DNA of 64,000 nucleotides from Okapia johnstoni (GCA_024291935.2 CM044322.1:72035405-72099404), one strand, 5' to 3'; positions 23,492-34,686 are shown, counted from the first letter of the stretch. The notes: generated by a model from the letters alone, not told the origin. Program-made: numbers and translations.

Positions 23492-26434
23492 TTAAGATAA
23501 TACTTCTTTTTCATTGCTTTGAATAACTTCATTCTCAGGATCCCAGCTTAGAACCAACGCAGAATAATCATAGTTAACATTTTTTAAGTTCATTTTCAGA
23601 AACATCAGCTGTTCTATATTATCAAAGTCCAGGCTCATGATTTGCTTTGGATGAAAGTGGCTATTTGCAGTAAAGATACACTCAGATTGCCAACTACACA
23701 TGGGGCAGCTCAGATACTGAATGGCAACTTGGGTCAAAGCTGGCCATACGTTCACCTTCTTCTGCCAATAAAACAAAGGGTCATCACCCCCTGAGATCTC
23801 TGAATACTTCTCTTTGAAGTATTCATCCACTACTGCCATAGCAGAAGGAAACATGAAGTTTTTGCCTCCAACGGCAACATTATCTGCAGCTGAACTATCA
23901 ACAGATCCTGAAATGGAGGTGCCTTCTCTTATACATGAGGTAAATGAATCAGCTCCTACTATAGCTGAAGGACCAGAAGCTTCTGAAGTTGCAACATGGC
24001 AGACCTCTGGCGAAGATTCCATATAGTTACAAACTTCTTCTGCAAGGATCTGCTTATAAGTTTCCAAATCAGCACCTTGAGGAAAAAAGTCTCCCAAACT
24101 GTTTTTAAAGCAAGGATCTAACAAAGCAGCCAAGATACAGGGCTTGGATTTGAGCATGGCACTTAGCAGGGCGTCAGTTTCAAGCTTCAGAGATAAACTG
24201 TCTACCAGATTGAGGGCCTGAGTAATACCTCTAACTTGAAAATCTTCTCTGAGTTTCTGCAGGGAAAGGAGCAGATGATGGATTAGGGGTAGCACCTGAT
24301 TCAATCCTATGGTCTTCACACTCACTTTCTGGGTGGCCTCCTCAAACGGTTTAAGAATATCACAAACATATGTCATTAGAGTCCACTGAAGGGAGGTGAG
24401 CACAACTCCACTGGCTCTACCAAGACTATGGTGAACTGAGTAGCAATGCTCCAAGAGCCATTTTAACATATAAAAGGTAGAAATCCAATGGCCAGCTTCA
24501 TCTTGTTTCAAATTTTTCCATGGAAGTTGGTGATCATTCTGGAACTCTTGCAGTATCTGACGGGCCTTGACTGAATGACTAAAATGATGACAGGTTTTCC
24601 TGGCAGCCACTAACATGTTCTCAATGCTTTTGTGCTCACAGAAAAAGTCCTGAATGACTATATTTAAACAACGCAGGAAGCATGGCACATGGGTAAAACC
24701 GCCATCTTTGACTGCGTGTACTACATTAGAAGAATTGTCAGAAACAATGAAGCTAGGGATGAGGAAATTAGGAGAAAGCCACAGACCAATCTGGTCGTTT
24801 AATTCTTGTAAAATGTTGGTTATCAAACAGTTTTTGGCTAAACCTGTTACACAAAGAACTGCCCACCTTCTAAAATTGGGGATCCTGCCATTATTGAAAG
24901 AAGGTGTAGTTTCCAAAGAGACCCAGTGTACGGTCACAATGAAATAGTCAGTGGATGGGTCATGGGTCCATATGTCCACAGTCAGGTGGATCTTTTGGCT
25001 CTGAACATTCTCCAAAGTTAAGAAAATTTTTTCTCTGACCGAATCATATAATCGAGGTACAGCCTTAGTGAAAAAGTAAGTTTCAGATGGTAACCTATAG
25101 TCAGGGGCCACAATCTGCAGGAACCTCTGAAAGGCTGGGGTTGAGAAATAGTTGTAAGGATGCATATCTTCCACAATCATTTGAATAATTGCCTGACTTA
25201 TCTGACTTGAGGTTGAATTTTCACAGTATGCTGTTTCTTGCTCTTGTGCATGCATTTGAGTGTCTTGCTCTGCAACAGGAGTAGGACTCTCAGATCTTCT
25301 ATTTTCAACCTCTAACACAGGAGGTTCATCTGAATCAGAGTCACTAAGATGCTCAGCTGCTACATCTTGGCCACCTGCAGACTTCTCTCCATGCAAAGTG
25401 TCACTCAAGAGATCATTTCTCTCAGTCTCAGCTTCATCTAATCCATTTCCAATGGTACCACTGTCTTTGTTGGCAACTGCCCAATGGATGGGATGAGTGG
25501 CCTGCAGGTGCCGTTGAAGTGTTGAAGTTCCTAGGTGAGAACCTGGCCTACCCCGGCTCACACTTCGCTTACATATATTACACACAGCTCTTGAGATGTG
25601 CTGAGGATCAGTATAGAAAAAATTCCAAACTGCAGATGTCTTGGCTCTTGTTCCAGGAATTAAGGCATGCTTGACAATGTTACTTTTAATGAGAAATCTC
25701 CCTCTTTGTGCCCTCAGGGCATCAGATACTGATTTATCACGTTTCTTACCCATTCCATTATCTAATGGATCAGCAGGGATATATTCAAAGCTTCCACTGC
25801 TTCCAGCAGAAGAGGGAGATAAAGGTGCATCCAAAGTAAAATCCTCCTCCCCACTTGTAACTCCAAATTTGTTGGCCCTTGTCCAGTGAGGTGAATGCCT
25901 TGCCTGCAGATGTCGTTGAAGAGTAGATGTCCCAAGATGGCTACCTGGTTTACCCCTACTAACACTTTTTTCACAGAGGTTACAAATAGCCCTCCAGGTG
26001 TACTGCGGGTCCACATGAAAGAAGTGCCACACAATGGAGGTCTTGGCTCTGGTACTAGGTAAATAGATCTGTTTTTCTATATTGCTTTCAAAAAGACTTT
26101 CTTCATCCTGCTCAGGGGCACTAGAAGCTAACAAAGTAGGGGCATCTGCAACTGGCCTCCCAGATACCAAATCCTTACTAAACTTTTTCGCAAGGATCAG
26201 TTTCTTTCGTCGCCTTTTCCCCTTAATTCGCAAACCCTTCTTTCTTTTCTTTTTAGTGGGCAATTCTGCCTCTTTATCCATTCCTTCTGCTACCATCTTT
26301 CCCTCTACCACATCTTCTTCATCTGTATTAGAAGTAATAGGAACACATCCCAGAATCCCAGCACTGCTAAAAGTGCTACATCTTCTACCAGGAGAAAGTG
26401 AGGAAACTGGTACACTTAAGGTACATACACTCAT
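23492..26434 (-). CDS. ZBED6: ZBED6, two-BED-finger domesticated hAT transposase, transcription repressor
   Basis: A single uninterrupted reading frame of 980 codons, matching the usual ZBED6 length. A basic nuclear-localisation stretch lies at residues 61-78. BED finger 1 spans about 125-185 with ligands C151, C154, H175 and H180. BED finger 2 spans about 258-318 with C285, C288, H309 and H314. The two fingers are near copies, sharing the segment GSHLGTSTLQRHLQA. A hAT transposase-like body follows (about 410-800), with a C-terminal hAT dimerisation region at about 868-925 (DEYFKEKY to QSECIF). In eutherian mammals this intronless gene lies in the first intron of ZC3H11A and encodes a nuclear repressor that binds a GCTCG-type site in IGF2 and limits muscle growth. 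The position here fits: same strand, between the CpG-island exon and the ZC3H11A coding exons. It is made from the host promoter by intron retention (known biology). The ATG at 26,434 opens the frame. No break is seen. Confidence 0.97.
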   Translation of the reverse strand: MSVCTLSVPVSSLSPGRRCSTFSSAGILGCVPITSNTDEEDVVEGKMVAEGMDKEAELPTKKKRKKGLRIKGKRRRKKLILAKKFSKDLVSGRPVADAPTLLASSAPEQDEESLFESNIEKQIYLPSTRAKTSIVWHFFHVDPQYTWRAICNLCEKSVSRGKPGSHLGTSTLQRHLQARHSPHWTRANKFGVTSGEEDFTLDAPLSPSSAGSSGSFEYIPADPLDNGMGKKRDKSVSDALRAQRGRFLIKSNIVKHALIPGTRAKTSAVWNFFYTDPQHISRAVCNICKRSVSRGRPGSHLGTSTLQRHLQATHPIHWAVANKDSGTIGNGLDEAETERNDLLSDTLHGEKSAGGQDVAAEHLSDSDSDEPPVLEVENRRSESPTPVAEQDTQMHAQEQETAYCENSTSSQISQAIIQMIVEDMHPYNYFSTPAFQRFLQIVAPDYRLPSETYFFTKAVPRLYDSVREKIFLTLENVQSQKIHLTVDIWTHDPSTDYFIVTVHWVSLETTPSFNNGRIPNFRRWAVLCVTGLAKNCLITNILQELNDQIGLWLSPNFLIPSFIVSDNSSNVVHAVKDGGFTHVPCFLRCLNIVIQDFFCEHKSIENMLVAARKTCHHFSHSVKARQILQEFQNDHQLPWKNLKQDEAGHWISTFYMLKWLLEHCYSVHHSLGRASGVVLTSLQWTLMTYVCDILKPFEEATQKVSVKTIGLNQVLPLIHHLLLSLQKLREDFQVRGITQALNLVDSLSLKLETDALLSAMLKSKPCILAALLDPCFKNSLGDFFPQGADLETYKQILAEEVCNYMESSPEVCHVATSEASGPSAIVGADSFTSCIREGTSISGSVDSSAADNVAVGGKNFMFPSAMAVVDEYFKEKYSEISGGDDPLFYWQKKVNVWPALTQVAIQYLSCPMCSWQSECIFTANSHFHPKQIMSLDFDNIEQLMFLKMNLKNVNYDYSALVLSWDPENEVIQSNEKEVLS

Positions 26435-28194
26435 CCTTTTTAAGTCTCCAAAATTCGTACCAGAATCTGTTAGTGAGTTTACTCCTCAAACATATACACA
26501 GCTGTTCCTCTCTACTTGCATTACCTTTTCTCCAATTTCTATGGGGAGTCAAATTCCCTTTGGACCAGTGACTTCCAAGCCAGGTTATTTTTGGAGGAAA
26601 AATGACAGCAATGGAGAACATTCCCAAACTTTTTCATAGAGGGCTTTAACATCCCTTCCAACTTTCTGAGTTCTGAATTCAAATAGTCCAATTTATTCAT
26701 GTTTATAGGAAAAGAACTGAGGCCCACTTTCCCAGTGTAATAAAGTTGATGAGTAGCAGCTAGAAACCAGGTCTTTTAAATCTCAGGTCCATGTTCTTTC
26801 TCCTTCACCAAAAACTAAACCTGCTTGAAATGTCTTCAGCTTTTAAAATATGTATTTTTTAATGCTGCCTCATGATAGCAACATCAATTTCCCCTAATTC
26901 TGAATGAAGCTAATTATTTTCTGTAAATTTCATTTAAACAATAACATAGTGCATCATTCAACATTCACCATTTAGGACTGCAATTTGGCAATATAACTCA
27001 AAATGTCAATTCTGGAAAGTTAAATCAGACTCCACATACTGGTCATTAACAGCAAAATGCTACTTGAGCCCTTTCAACTCTAAAACAGTAACAGTAACAC
27101 AGTTCTTTTAAAAATATGGGCACCAAAAAAAAAAAAAAAAAAAAGCTTTGAGAGTAAAACTTTAAAATTTTACTCACAAGCGATTTTTCAATTTACTTTT
27201 CGTATCAAGAGTTAAATCCATGCTTGGTTTTCAGACATGTTTAGACTGGAAAAGCTGTACAGCCTATAAATGAGTAACTCCTAGGTTGGACTCTATATAA
27301 GCAGCAAAAAATGAAATACTAGCTTTAAACCATTCTCATGCCTTCTTGGTTGATCCCTCCCCTTCCCCCAGTACCTACACAGATTTACCCTAAAAAACAT
27401 CGCTATCACTAGTTCAGCCTCCTTCTCAAGGTCCAGAACCAAAGGCTGGAAGATGTCAACAATATGAGCCTTCCCCATAGGAATCCGCACCGATTATGGG
27501 AGTTTAGGGGGTGTTCTTCATTACAGTTTCATCAATCCCACAAGGAGAACGGAAGTGTCCCTGTTGTTCTTGATTCCGATGCTGAGGGCTGGGGGTGGGA
27601 AGTGTAATTAAGGTACGGAAGGGGTGTAGGATACCGGAATAAGGTCGGTGGCTTTCTGTGTGTGGAGTTTGAGAAAATCTCCCAAGTAGTGGGGCCCTAG
27701 AGAGGAATGAGAGTAGGTAAAATCAGCTCCTAGCACTCAATTCGATTTACGCAGCAGGGATCGCTAACCTAGGGAAACTCTTGCCCCCGAAGAAACCAAT
27801 TTAGTGTCAGTTCTCCTCTGGATGAAGGGTAACAAGTCGGTTTCCAGGGGCTGCTCCAGGATCCCAGTTTCGCCAACACCGGATGTGGGGGAGGGGAAGA
27901 AGATTGGGAAAGGAGCAGGCGCCGTGGGGGTGGGGGAAGTGAGGCGGGGGCGGGGTGGGGGTAGGGTGGACGGGAACGGGAAGCGGGAACCTGGGGCTCC
28001 CAGCCCGCCCTGGCGACGGCGACCGCTGGAAGGTGGAGGAGGGGGTCGTTACTGCAGGACCTAAGGACCCGCTCTGACTTTCCGGGCTAGGCCGCGACCC
28101 AGGGGCGAGGGGAGGCCTCGGCCACTCCCCTCGCCCTCTCCCCCACCTCCCCGGCCCCAAGCCACCCGGGAAGCAAAAAAACGGGTTTAGTTAC
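26435..28194 (-). other. 5' part of ZC3H11A intron 1 / ZBED6 leader
   Basis: Lies between the first exon and the ZBED6 ATG. In transcripts that keep the intron it is the ZBED6 5'UTR. It holds a MIR remnant (26,690-26,815), a 19-base A-run at about 27,126-27,144 and, near the exon, the G-rich (plus strand) half of the CpG island. Confidence 0.6.
26690..26815 (+). repeat. MIR SINE remnant
   Basis: 'aaaagaactgaggcccactt' and 'gtagcagctagaaaccaggt' are the MIR 3' half. Confidence 0.6.
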
Positions 28195-28385
28195 CAGAGA
28201 ACAGAAACTTTACCGAACCGTGGACACTATCCCCGACTCCCGCTTGCTGCCACGTCTTTCTTCTTTCTTAGCCGCTGCCGCCCGCCGTCTTCTCAGCAGC
28301 AACACCAGCAGAAATCCAAGACTGCCAGAGTCAAAGATGGCGCCCGGCTACAGACTCAGCTCTAAGACCCTGCCAGTAAAAGTGC
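28195..28385 (-). other. ZC3H11A: ZC3H11A/ZBED6 first exon (5'UTR), approximate borders
   Basis: GC-rich, CpG-rich sequence directly downstream (on the minus strand) of a ZNF143-type promoter motif, with no ATG-led frame that continues. The downstream border is a consensus donor at 28,194-28,193 (CTCTG/GTAACT). A second candidate donor lies at 28,213-28,212 (TTCG/GTAAAG). The start site cannot be read from sequence and is placed just after the promoter motif. This leader would serve both spliced ZC3H11A and intron-retaining ZBED6 messages. Confidence 0.6.
28334..28344 (+). promoter_or_regulatory. YY1-type element in first exon
   Basis: AAGATGGCGCC matches the AAnATGGCG core of YY1 sites. It lies within the inferred first exon, about 60-70 bases inside the ZNF143-type element, a common place for YY1 near start sites. 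Confidence 0.5.
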
Positions 28386-28405
28386 CAGCACGACGCAATC
28401 CGCAA

Positions 28406-28424
28406 GCATTCTGGGAGATGTAGT
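28406..28424 (-). promoter_or_regulatory. ZNF143/THAP11-type promoter element
   Basis: The minus strand reads ACTACATCTCCCAGAATGC, a close match to the ACTACAnnTCCCAGnnTGC element bound by ZNF143 (Staf) and associated with THAP11/HCFC1 at housekeeping promoters. It lies just upstream of the inferred first exon, where such elements usually sit. Confidence 0.75.
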
Positions 28425-28430
28425 TTCCTC

Positions 28431-29623
28431 TATGAGGCGATGGTTAACATGGCTTCCCCGTTTGGGAGGGTCACGAGAGACGGGAGGCGCTAAGCTGCAG
28501 CATCCCTTATCTTTTAGAAGTTTTAGAAAGTTACAGATGTCTTGAAACTGTCTTTTATTAAAAACAGATTTTTAAAATCAAATTGACATAATAAGCGAGA
28601 AAGTCGCGAGAGTTTTCTCTAACCCGACAGTAGGCACTCAGTTTATTTTCACCAGTGTGTTTGCTTAATGAATAAATCAGAATCCTGTGTAAATTTGATT
28701 TAGAAATAAACAGTTTTTTCCTTGCGATGTTGAAGAATTTGTGCGTTTATTTTTATTTGCAGAAGTGAAATGTGTTTGAAGGGAGTTTATTTTATTTATT
28801 AAAACAAATTTTCGTATCGGAAAAAAACAATTCATGCTCATTAGAAAGTTGAAGGTTAAGATGTGAAAAGGAAATACATCAGTTGCTTACCCACTTAATT
28901 ATTAATATTAGCCTGTATTTTCCCATTGGAATATCTTTACCTTTTTTCTTCGATTATAAAGGTATAATTTATGTGAGTTTTTTTTAAAGGTAATAAAAGT
29001 ACAAAGTTTAAATCTCCATTAATCTCATTCCTGAGAAATAATCTCTCATGAATTTATCCTGTATTCTAACTTTTTTGTTAGAAATACAAATACACTTGAA
29101 TATATTACACTAATATAGTAGGAACCCAAGATTCCCCCTAGGGTTATAGGCTCAACAGACTTGCTTAGGTGATAACATTTTACTGAACTTGGATAAAGGA
29201 TACAGTCCTGCTACTAAGAAAGGATACCCTTTGATGGTAAAGCAGTTGGGACTCCAGGCACCTTTTATTTCCTCTTGGTCTTGTTCCTTCAGCTACCAGC
29301 TTAATGAGAGAGTCCCAGCCAGTCCAGGACTGGGCATGAATCAGGTCAGAAGGGTGTTGAGTCTCTTCACACTTGGACTTTTATTTGCTTTCAAAGTGAG
29401 AAGCCACAACATTAGAATCCCAGCCCCAATCACTCCCTTACATGACAATCCTCTGATTGCCATGTCAACCAGCCCTACAAGCAAGTTCTTGGTAACCAGT
29501 TTCTGTTTGTGCCTCAACACCTAGGGTTTTTCAGTTTAATAGAAGGCTTTCTAAACAGCTGAAGAGTTTTCCAGACTAGTGCTTTCAAGATGCATCCTGG
29601 TCTGATTAGTGTGCTATTTACAG
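28431..29623. other. Sequence upstream of ZC3H11A, no gene seen
   Basis: Beyond the promoter the base composition drops at once to AT-rich. A short plus-strand ATG frame just outside the promoter (28,450-28,491) stops after 13 codons. 29,130-29,620 is moderately GC-rich and could belong to the LTR-like element that follows. Confidence 0.45.
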
Positions 29624-30009
29624 TGTTAAAAAAGAAGCAGAAGCCCCCAAATGGGTTCTCTTATGCTAAGCATCACCAAGACCTAATACCTAAGGTAGTT
29701 TTGGCCTCTCCCAGGAGTGAGACATTTTAAACCAATCAGTCTGAAATGTCCTGGTCTGCACTAGTGAGGCAATCTGCCTGCTAAGATTCCACCCACCTTT
29801 CAAGGAAAAGGTAAACTTCCCCAAATAATCCACTTAAAACTTCCTTGTCTACCCTCTTTCTGCCTGTAAAAAAGCTTCCATTTCCTCTTAGCAAAACTTC
29901 CATTTTGTACAACTCTGTCCTTCTATTTGTCTTCTGTCTGATTCATGAATTGTTGAATAAAGTAGATTTCATCTTTAAATTTATTTAGTTCAGGTTTTGT
30001 TCTTTAACA
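29624..30009 (+). repeat. Probable LTR remnant
   Basis: The stretch begins TGTTAAAAAAG and ends TTCTTTAACA, inverted ends of LTR type. CCAAT lies near 29,737 and AATAAA near 29,956, shortly before the end. No matching target repeats were found at these borders, so the limits are provisional and the family is unnamed. Confidence 0.45.
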
Positions 30010-30779
30010 ATTGTTGTATTTCATCAAATCTAAGGTATCACTGATTATGTATTTTATTTTATAGAACTCTAAGAGAAAAAACTGCCAATTAAACTCTGAT
30101 AGGCCATTGATCAGAGATGTTAAAATTTGATAGGATGTGTGTGTATCTTAGAATGAATGAAATACAGTAATTTTAGGATAAGAAATGGCTACAACTATGC
30201 ATATTGTTTTGCAACTTGCTTCCCCCACCCTCACCCCCCCCCCTTACAATATATCTTGAATATCGTTTAATGGTCATCAGTTCTTAGAGGCCTACCTTAT
30301 TCTTTTTTAACAGCTCTGATAACACAGTAAGTCTCTTGCAGTAAACTGCCCCAATTCCTTTTTGTTGGAAATAATCATGTTTCTGGCTCCGTTAGTCTCT
30401 CCCAAAGGGGGAAGGAAAAATAATGGAGTATTAGGGACACTGAAGGGGTCAGAAGTTAAAAGCTAGGGCAGTTAGAAAGAGGGAGAACCAGTTAGGAGAT
30501 CCTTTGAAGTCCAGGTGAGAACCCCCACCCAACTCCGTATATACAAACAGAATTCTCAGGGGGTGAATGTGGGCTTGCCTTGGTTTGTTAAAAGGGGTTA
30601 AATTAACTAGACCAAAGGCACAATGCCAGATTTTCTCTATTCACACCACACCCCCCTTGATTCTAAATGAATTTCAATCTTTAGACCTCTTTAGTAAATA
30701 AAGACCTCTTTAGTAAATAATTGACGAAACATTTTATGGTGTCCAGTGTCAGAGCAAAGGTTTTGTAGCCTAGCCCTCC
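30010..30779. other. Nothing recognised
   Basis: Non-repetitive sequence with a C-run at 30,236-30,243 and a local duplication 'gacctctttagtaaataa' at 30,685-30,720. Confidence 0.5.
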
Positions 30780-31091
30780 GGGCTTCCCTGATAGCTCAGT
30801 TGGTAAAGGATCCGCCTGCAACGCAGGAGACCAGGGTTCGATCCCTGTGTTGGGAAGATCCCCTGGAGAAGGGATAGGCTACCCACTCCAGTATTCTTGG
30901 GCTTCCCTTATGGCTCAGCTGGTAAAGAATCTGCCTGCAATGTGGGAGATGTGGGAGACCTGGGTTTGATCCCTGGGTTGGGAAGATCCCCTGGAGAAGG
31001 GAAAGGCTATGCACGCCAGTATTCCGGCCTGGAGAATTCCATGGACAGTCCATGGGATTGCAAAGAGTTGGACACAACTGAGTGACTTTCA
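30780..31091 (+). mobile_element. Double Bov-tA SINE (head-body-head-body)
   Basis: Two successive tRNA heads, 'gggcttccctgatagctcag' at 30,780 and 'gggcttcccttatggctcag' at 30,899, each followed by Bov-A sequence. The second ends in the standard 'ggacacaactgagtgacttt'. Confidence 0.9.
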
Positions 31092-31144
31092 CTAGAAAAA
31101 TAATGTAAAATTATTGAGAGAAAATTAGATTCAAAAGTGATTAT

Positions 31145-31450
31145 TTGGGGCTAAAGAATCTGCCTGCCAATGCAGGAGGCACAGGTTCAATCCCTGATCC
31201 AGGAAGATCCACAGACAGCAGAACAACTAGGCATGTACACCACAACTGTTGAACCTGTGCTCTACAGCCCAGGAGCCATGGTTACTGAGCCCACGTAGGG
31301 CAACTGCTGAAGCCCTCATGCCCTAGAGCCTGTGCTCCACAATGAGAAGCCGGCACACAACTAGAGAGTAGCCCCCCAGTCGCCACATCTAGAGAAACGC
31401 CCTCATGGCAATGAACACCCAGCACAGCCAAAAAAAGAATAAAATAAAAG
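31145..31450 (+). mobile_element. CHR-2-type SINE
   Basis: 'gcaggaggcacaggttcaat', 'ctgtgctccacaatgagaag' and 'cacagccaaaaaaagaataa'. Full body with an A-rich tail. Confidence 0.8.
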
Positions 31451-31671
31451 TAAACATTTATTTAGAGGAGGAACAATAAACTGCATATAAAAATGATCTT
31501 AAACCATATACACTACAAACTAAAAAACTCATTTTTTTAACAGTAAACTCTATAATCTTCTAAATAGATTTTTTATATGTTTAGCTACATAGTCTTTGAT
31601 TGTCTTTTCACATGACAACTTTGTAATATTTTCTATAAAGAGTATAAAAGTAGACCAGTCTTCCCTCTGGC

Positions 31672-32008
31672 GTTTTATTTTATTTCTTTGGCTGGCTGGG
31701 TCCTCCTTACTGCACAGGCCCTTTCTCTAGTTGCCACGAGTTGGGGCTACTCTTTGTTGTAGTGCGCGGGCCTCTCCTTGTGGTGGCTTTGCTTGCTGCA
31801 GAGCACAGGCTCCAGGCCCTTGGGCTTCGGTGAGAGCAGCACGCAGGCTCAGTAGCTGTGGCTCACGGGCTCTGGAGCACAGGCTCAGTAATTGTGATGC
31901 ACGGGCTTAGTTCCTCCACAGCGTGTAGAATCTTCCTGGACCAGAAACCGAACCTGTTCCCTGCATTGGCAGGTGGACTCTCATCTACTGTGCCACCAGG
32001 GAGCCCTC
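31672..32008 (-). mobile_element. CHR-2-type SINE
   Basis: Reverse orientation: T-rich start, 'ttctctagttgccacgagtt', 'gctctggagcacaggctcag', ending at the tRNA head 'gtgccaccagggagccct'. Confidence 0.85.
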
Positions 32009-32221
32009 ACTCTGGCATTTTTAATAAAAATAGTTTTATCTGTGATAGCTTAGAAGAAGTCTATTTCACAACTTACCGGCAAAATTGGTGACAATTTTGT
32101 TGTCAAATTTAGGGAAACTTCTACCAAGTTTCTTACATATATAAGCACTAAAACTTTATAGAGTTAATATTGAATTACTTAATGTATTCTTGGCCAAGAG
32201 AGAACAATCATTTTTGGTAGA

Positions 32222-32690
32222 TATATTAGTTATCTATTGCTATATATATTATCCCTAAATTTACTGACTTAAAACAACAAACACCATGGCTTCTGTGGGT
32301 CAGGAATTCAGGAGCAGTTTAGCTAGGTGGTTCTGGCTCCGGTTTTCTCATAAAGTGGTGATCGATTTGTTGGCCATCTCTACAAATCATCTGAAGACTT
32401 GACTGAGGCTAGAGGATCCATTTCAAAATTCTCTCATGTAACTGTTAACAGGAGACCTCAGTTTCTTACCATGTGGACCTCTCCACCAGGCAGCTCATCT
32501 TATAGGCTTCTGGCTCCTTCCTAAGGGAAAGAGAAAGAAGGTGAGAAAGAGGGAGACTGAGACAGAAGGTATAAGCTGCAATGGGTTTCATGACCTAGCC
32601 TTGGAAGTGACATGCTACCACCTCTTCTGTATTCTATTGATCAATACTGACATAATGTGGGAGGGGAGTGGGGTATGAATAACAGGAAAC
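32222..32690 (+). repeat. MaLR (MLT1/MST-type) LTR remnant
   Basis: 'ttagttatctattgctatat', 'actgacttaaaacaacaaac' and 'ttctgtgggtcaggaattca' are the U3 start of an old mammalian LTR. Confidence 0.6.
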
Positions 32691-34239
32691 AGAGCTTATT
32701 GGGGTCTATCTTGAATGCTTGCTATTGTATCAGGTGTTAGTGGTAACTGAATCCTGCATTAAAAATTTTACACATATGATGATTGGAAGATTTTTCCAGA
32801 AATTAACTTCTGATTACATAACTTTCAAACCTGTCTCTCCTCCACAATCTACATGCCACTTATATCAAGATGTAACCTCTGGCCCTACAACTATGGGCCA
32901 TGATGCCAAAGGAGTCTACACAGCAGGTAACAAGAGATATTCTTGAAAGCCATTTCTACATTTACATGTGTGGCAATGACTCTAAGTGAAAATGACTGTA
33001 TACCACATAAATATAACTCAAAATATTTGTATCCCAACTCGACTTCCTCTTAGCAGATCCCAGAAATGTCTAACAGGGGGAAAGTATTGGAGAGAGAGTC
33101 TGAGTGAAAGGATACAGGGATCTTAATCACTGCTATGAGAATACTTTACTGATGGAATTTTATAATGACCGTATGAGCACATTGCTAAGGCCTTGCCCAG
33201 AGCCTTGAAAAGGCGTTGTGCAAGGAAGGGGTCCTGAAGGTTAAAGTTTGTTAACTTCATGGTAAATCCTCCTTTCCTGGTATAGTGGTAGGATGTGTTG
33301 ACTGTGGAGTCATACCATCAAGATTCAAATCCTGGCCTGTCCCTCCCCTGAAGCTCTAGTCAACTCTATAGGCTCTACAAGTTGGCAATAGCCCTCTGTT
33401 TGCATTTCCCACATTAGAGAATAAAGTGGGAGAGGAACTACTACATGAGCAGTTCTAATCACCACTATCCATCATCCTTGCTCTTTTTCTTCCTGCCTTC
33501 GAGTCTTAACCTCTTAACCATCTGACATGAGTGAGGAAATAAGAATCAAGGCCTGAAGCCTTGACAAGAGTCACAAATACTTGCTAACTGCAATGGATAA
33601 ATTCCAAACCTCTTGCTCTAGCTGCAAGACCAGAGCTGGAATCACTGAAATCAAACTTTCTAGGACTGCCTTCCCCTCTTCACAACCAGTGCTTTCTTGT
33701 TTCCACGTACAGAATTTTTTCCTTGGCATTTATTTTTGGAATGGGATAACTGTAGTTTTGTTGGGTGATGGGTAGTTAGTTAAGAAAATGCAGATTAGGA
33801 TTCCCATTTATCTTATATTAAATATTCTATATTTAGGTTGCTGTGCTAGGCATTGTGGGGAATCCCAAATAGGCATAATAGTTCCATGTGAAACTTTTCC
33901 AAGAGACATGATAAATGTAAAGATAAATAATTGCCATGTAGTGTACACCAAGTGTCCAGCTACAGTTTAGACCTGGATTTACAAACTCAAATCCTTACAT
34001 GAGTCAGGCACAAGTGTGTATGAGAATGATGAGCCAGGTATAAAAATGAAACTTGAGAATGCATACCCTAGCTGAAGGGCCCACTTTACATTCAACTCTA
34101 GTCCAGACTTGCAAGGAGAAAAGGCCTGATTTTTCAAAAGAAGCCAGAAATTCAGATTTTTATGTGAAAACTTATGATTATACTACTTAAAATGAACCAA
34201 ACAAAAAAATCGCTTCATGGCCTGGCTTGTCACTCTAGT
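32691..34239. other. Mostly unique sequence with MIR-like pieces
   Basis: A MIR piece lies at 33,275-33,340 ('gactgtggagtcataccatc') and a MIR/L3-like piece at 33,820-33,940. Short open frames here have no recognisable product. Confidence 0.45.
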
Positions 34240-34665
34240 TCTAGGAGAGTTAGGAAGAGGGGGGATCATTGAAAAGTATAGTGTTCCAGGAAATACTTTC
34301 TGGAGGTATAAGCTGGCCTTTAAGTAGGACAAAGCAAGAGGTAAGTGAAGACATTGTTAGGGGGATCGCTGAAGGAGCTAGGAGAGAAATTCAGCTGGGG
34401 AAGTCTACAGATTATAGGGAAAGACAGCACTGTAAACATAGCAAGATTATGGAGGGCCTTGAATGTTGGGAAGACATTTGAATAATATTCCTTGGACCAC
34501 AGGAATTCCTTGATAGCTTTGAAACAGGAACAACAAAGTAGAGGATGTGATATTTGCAGACTTATGTTTCGTAAAACCTAAACTAGTGGTAATGTTCAGC
34601 AGGAGTAATGGCAGTAAGAGTCAGTGGAAGTGTCAAGGAGTGGTCCCTTATTGATCTCACCCATG
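34240..34665 (-). repeat. L2 LINE remnant
   Basis: Read on plus: 'gttccaggaaatactttctg', 'ttatggagggccttgaatgt' and 'ctttgaaacaggaacaacaa' match the reverse complement of the L2 3' region. Confidence 0.5.
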
Positions 34666-34686
34666 ACCACCTCTTGTCTCTTGTAT

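Larger units (their letters stand above)
27840..28430 (-). promoter_or_regulatory. CpG-island promoter of ZC3H11A/ZBED6
   Basis: A sharp rise in G+C and CpG content, the only one of this size in the window, covers the first exon and start of intron 1. It includes adjoining GC boxes (27,943-27,955, GGCGGGGGCGGGG), a YY1-type AAGATGGCG element at 28,334-28,342 and a ZNF143-type element at 28,406-28,424. No TATA box is seen. This is the layout of a housekeeping promoter. Confidence 0.8.

Noticed and set aside
26082..26639. 185-codon plus-strand open frame opposite ZBED6 (also 24,654-24,947 and 25,641-25,889)
   Set aside because: They are antisense shadows of the ZBED6 coding frame, with no domain or start context of their own.
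27804..28160. Open frames on both strands in the CpG island
   Set aside because: GC-rich DNA lacks stop codons by chance. The Gly/Arg and Pro-rich products are composition effects.
29189..29524. 111-codon plus-strand frame upstream of ZC3H11A
   Set aside because: No domain, promoter or splice signals; it precedes an LTR-like remnant.
30780..30850. tRNA gene
   Set aside because: The tRNA-Glu-like heads of Bov-tA and CHR elements keep A- and B-box traces but lack a complete tRNA fold and are joined to SINE bodies.
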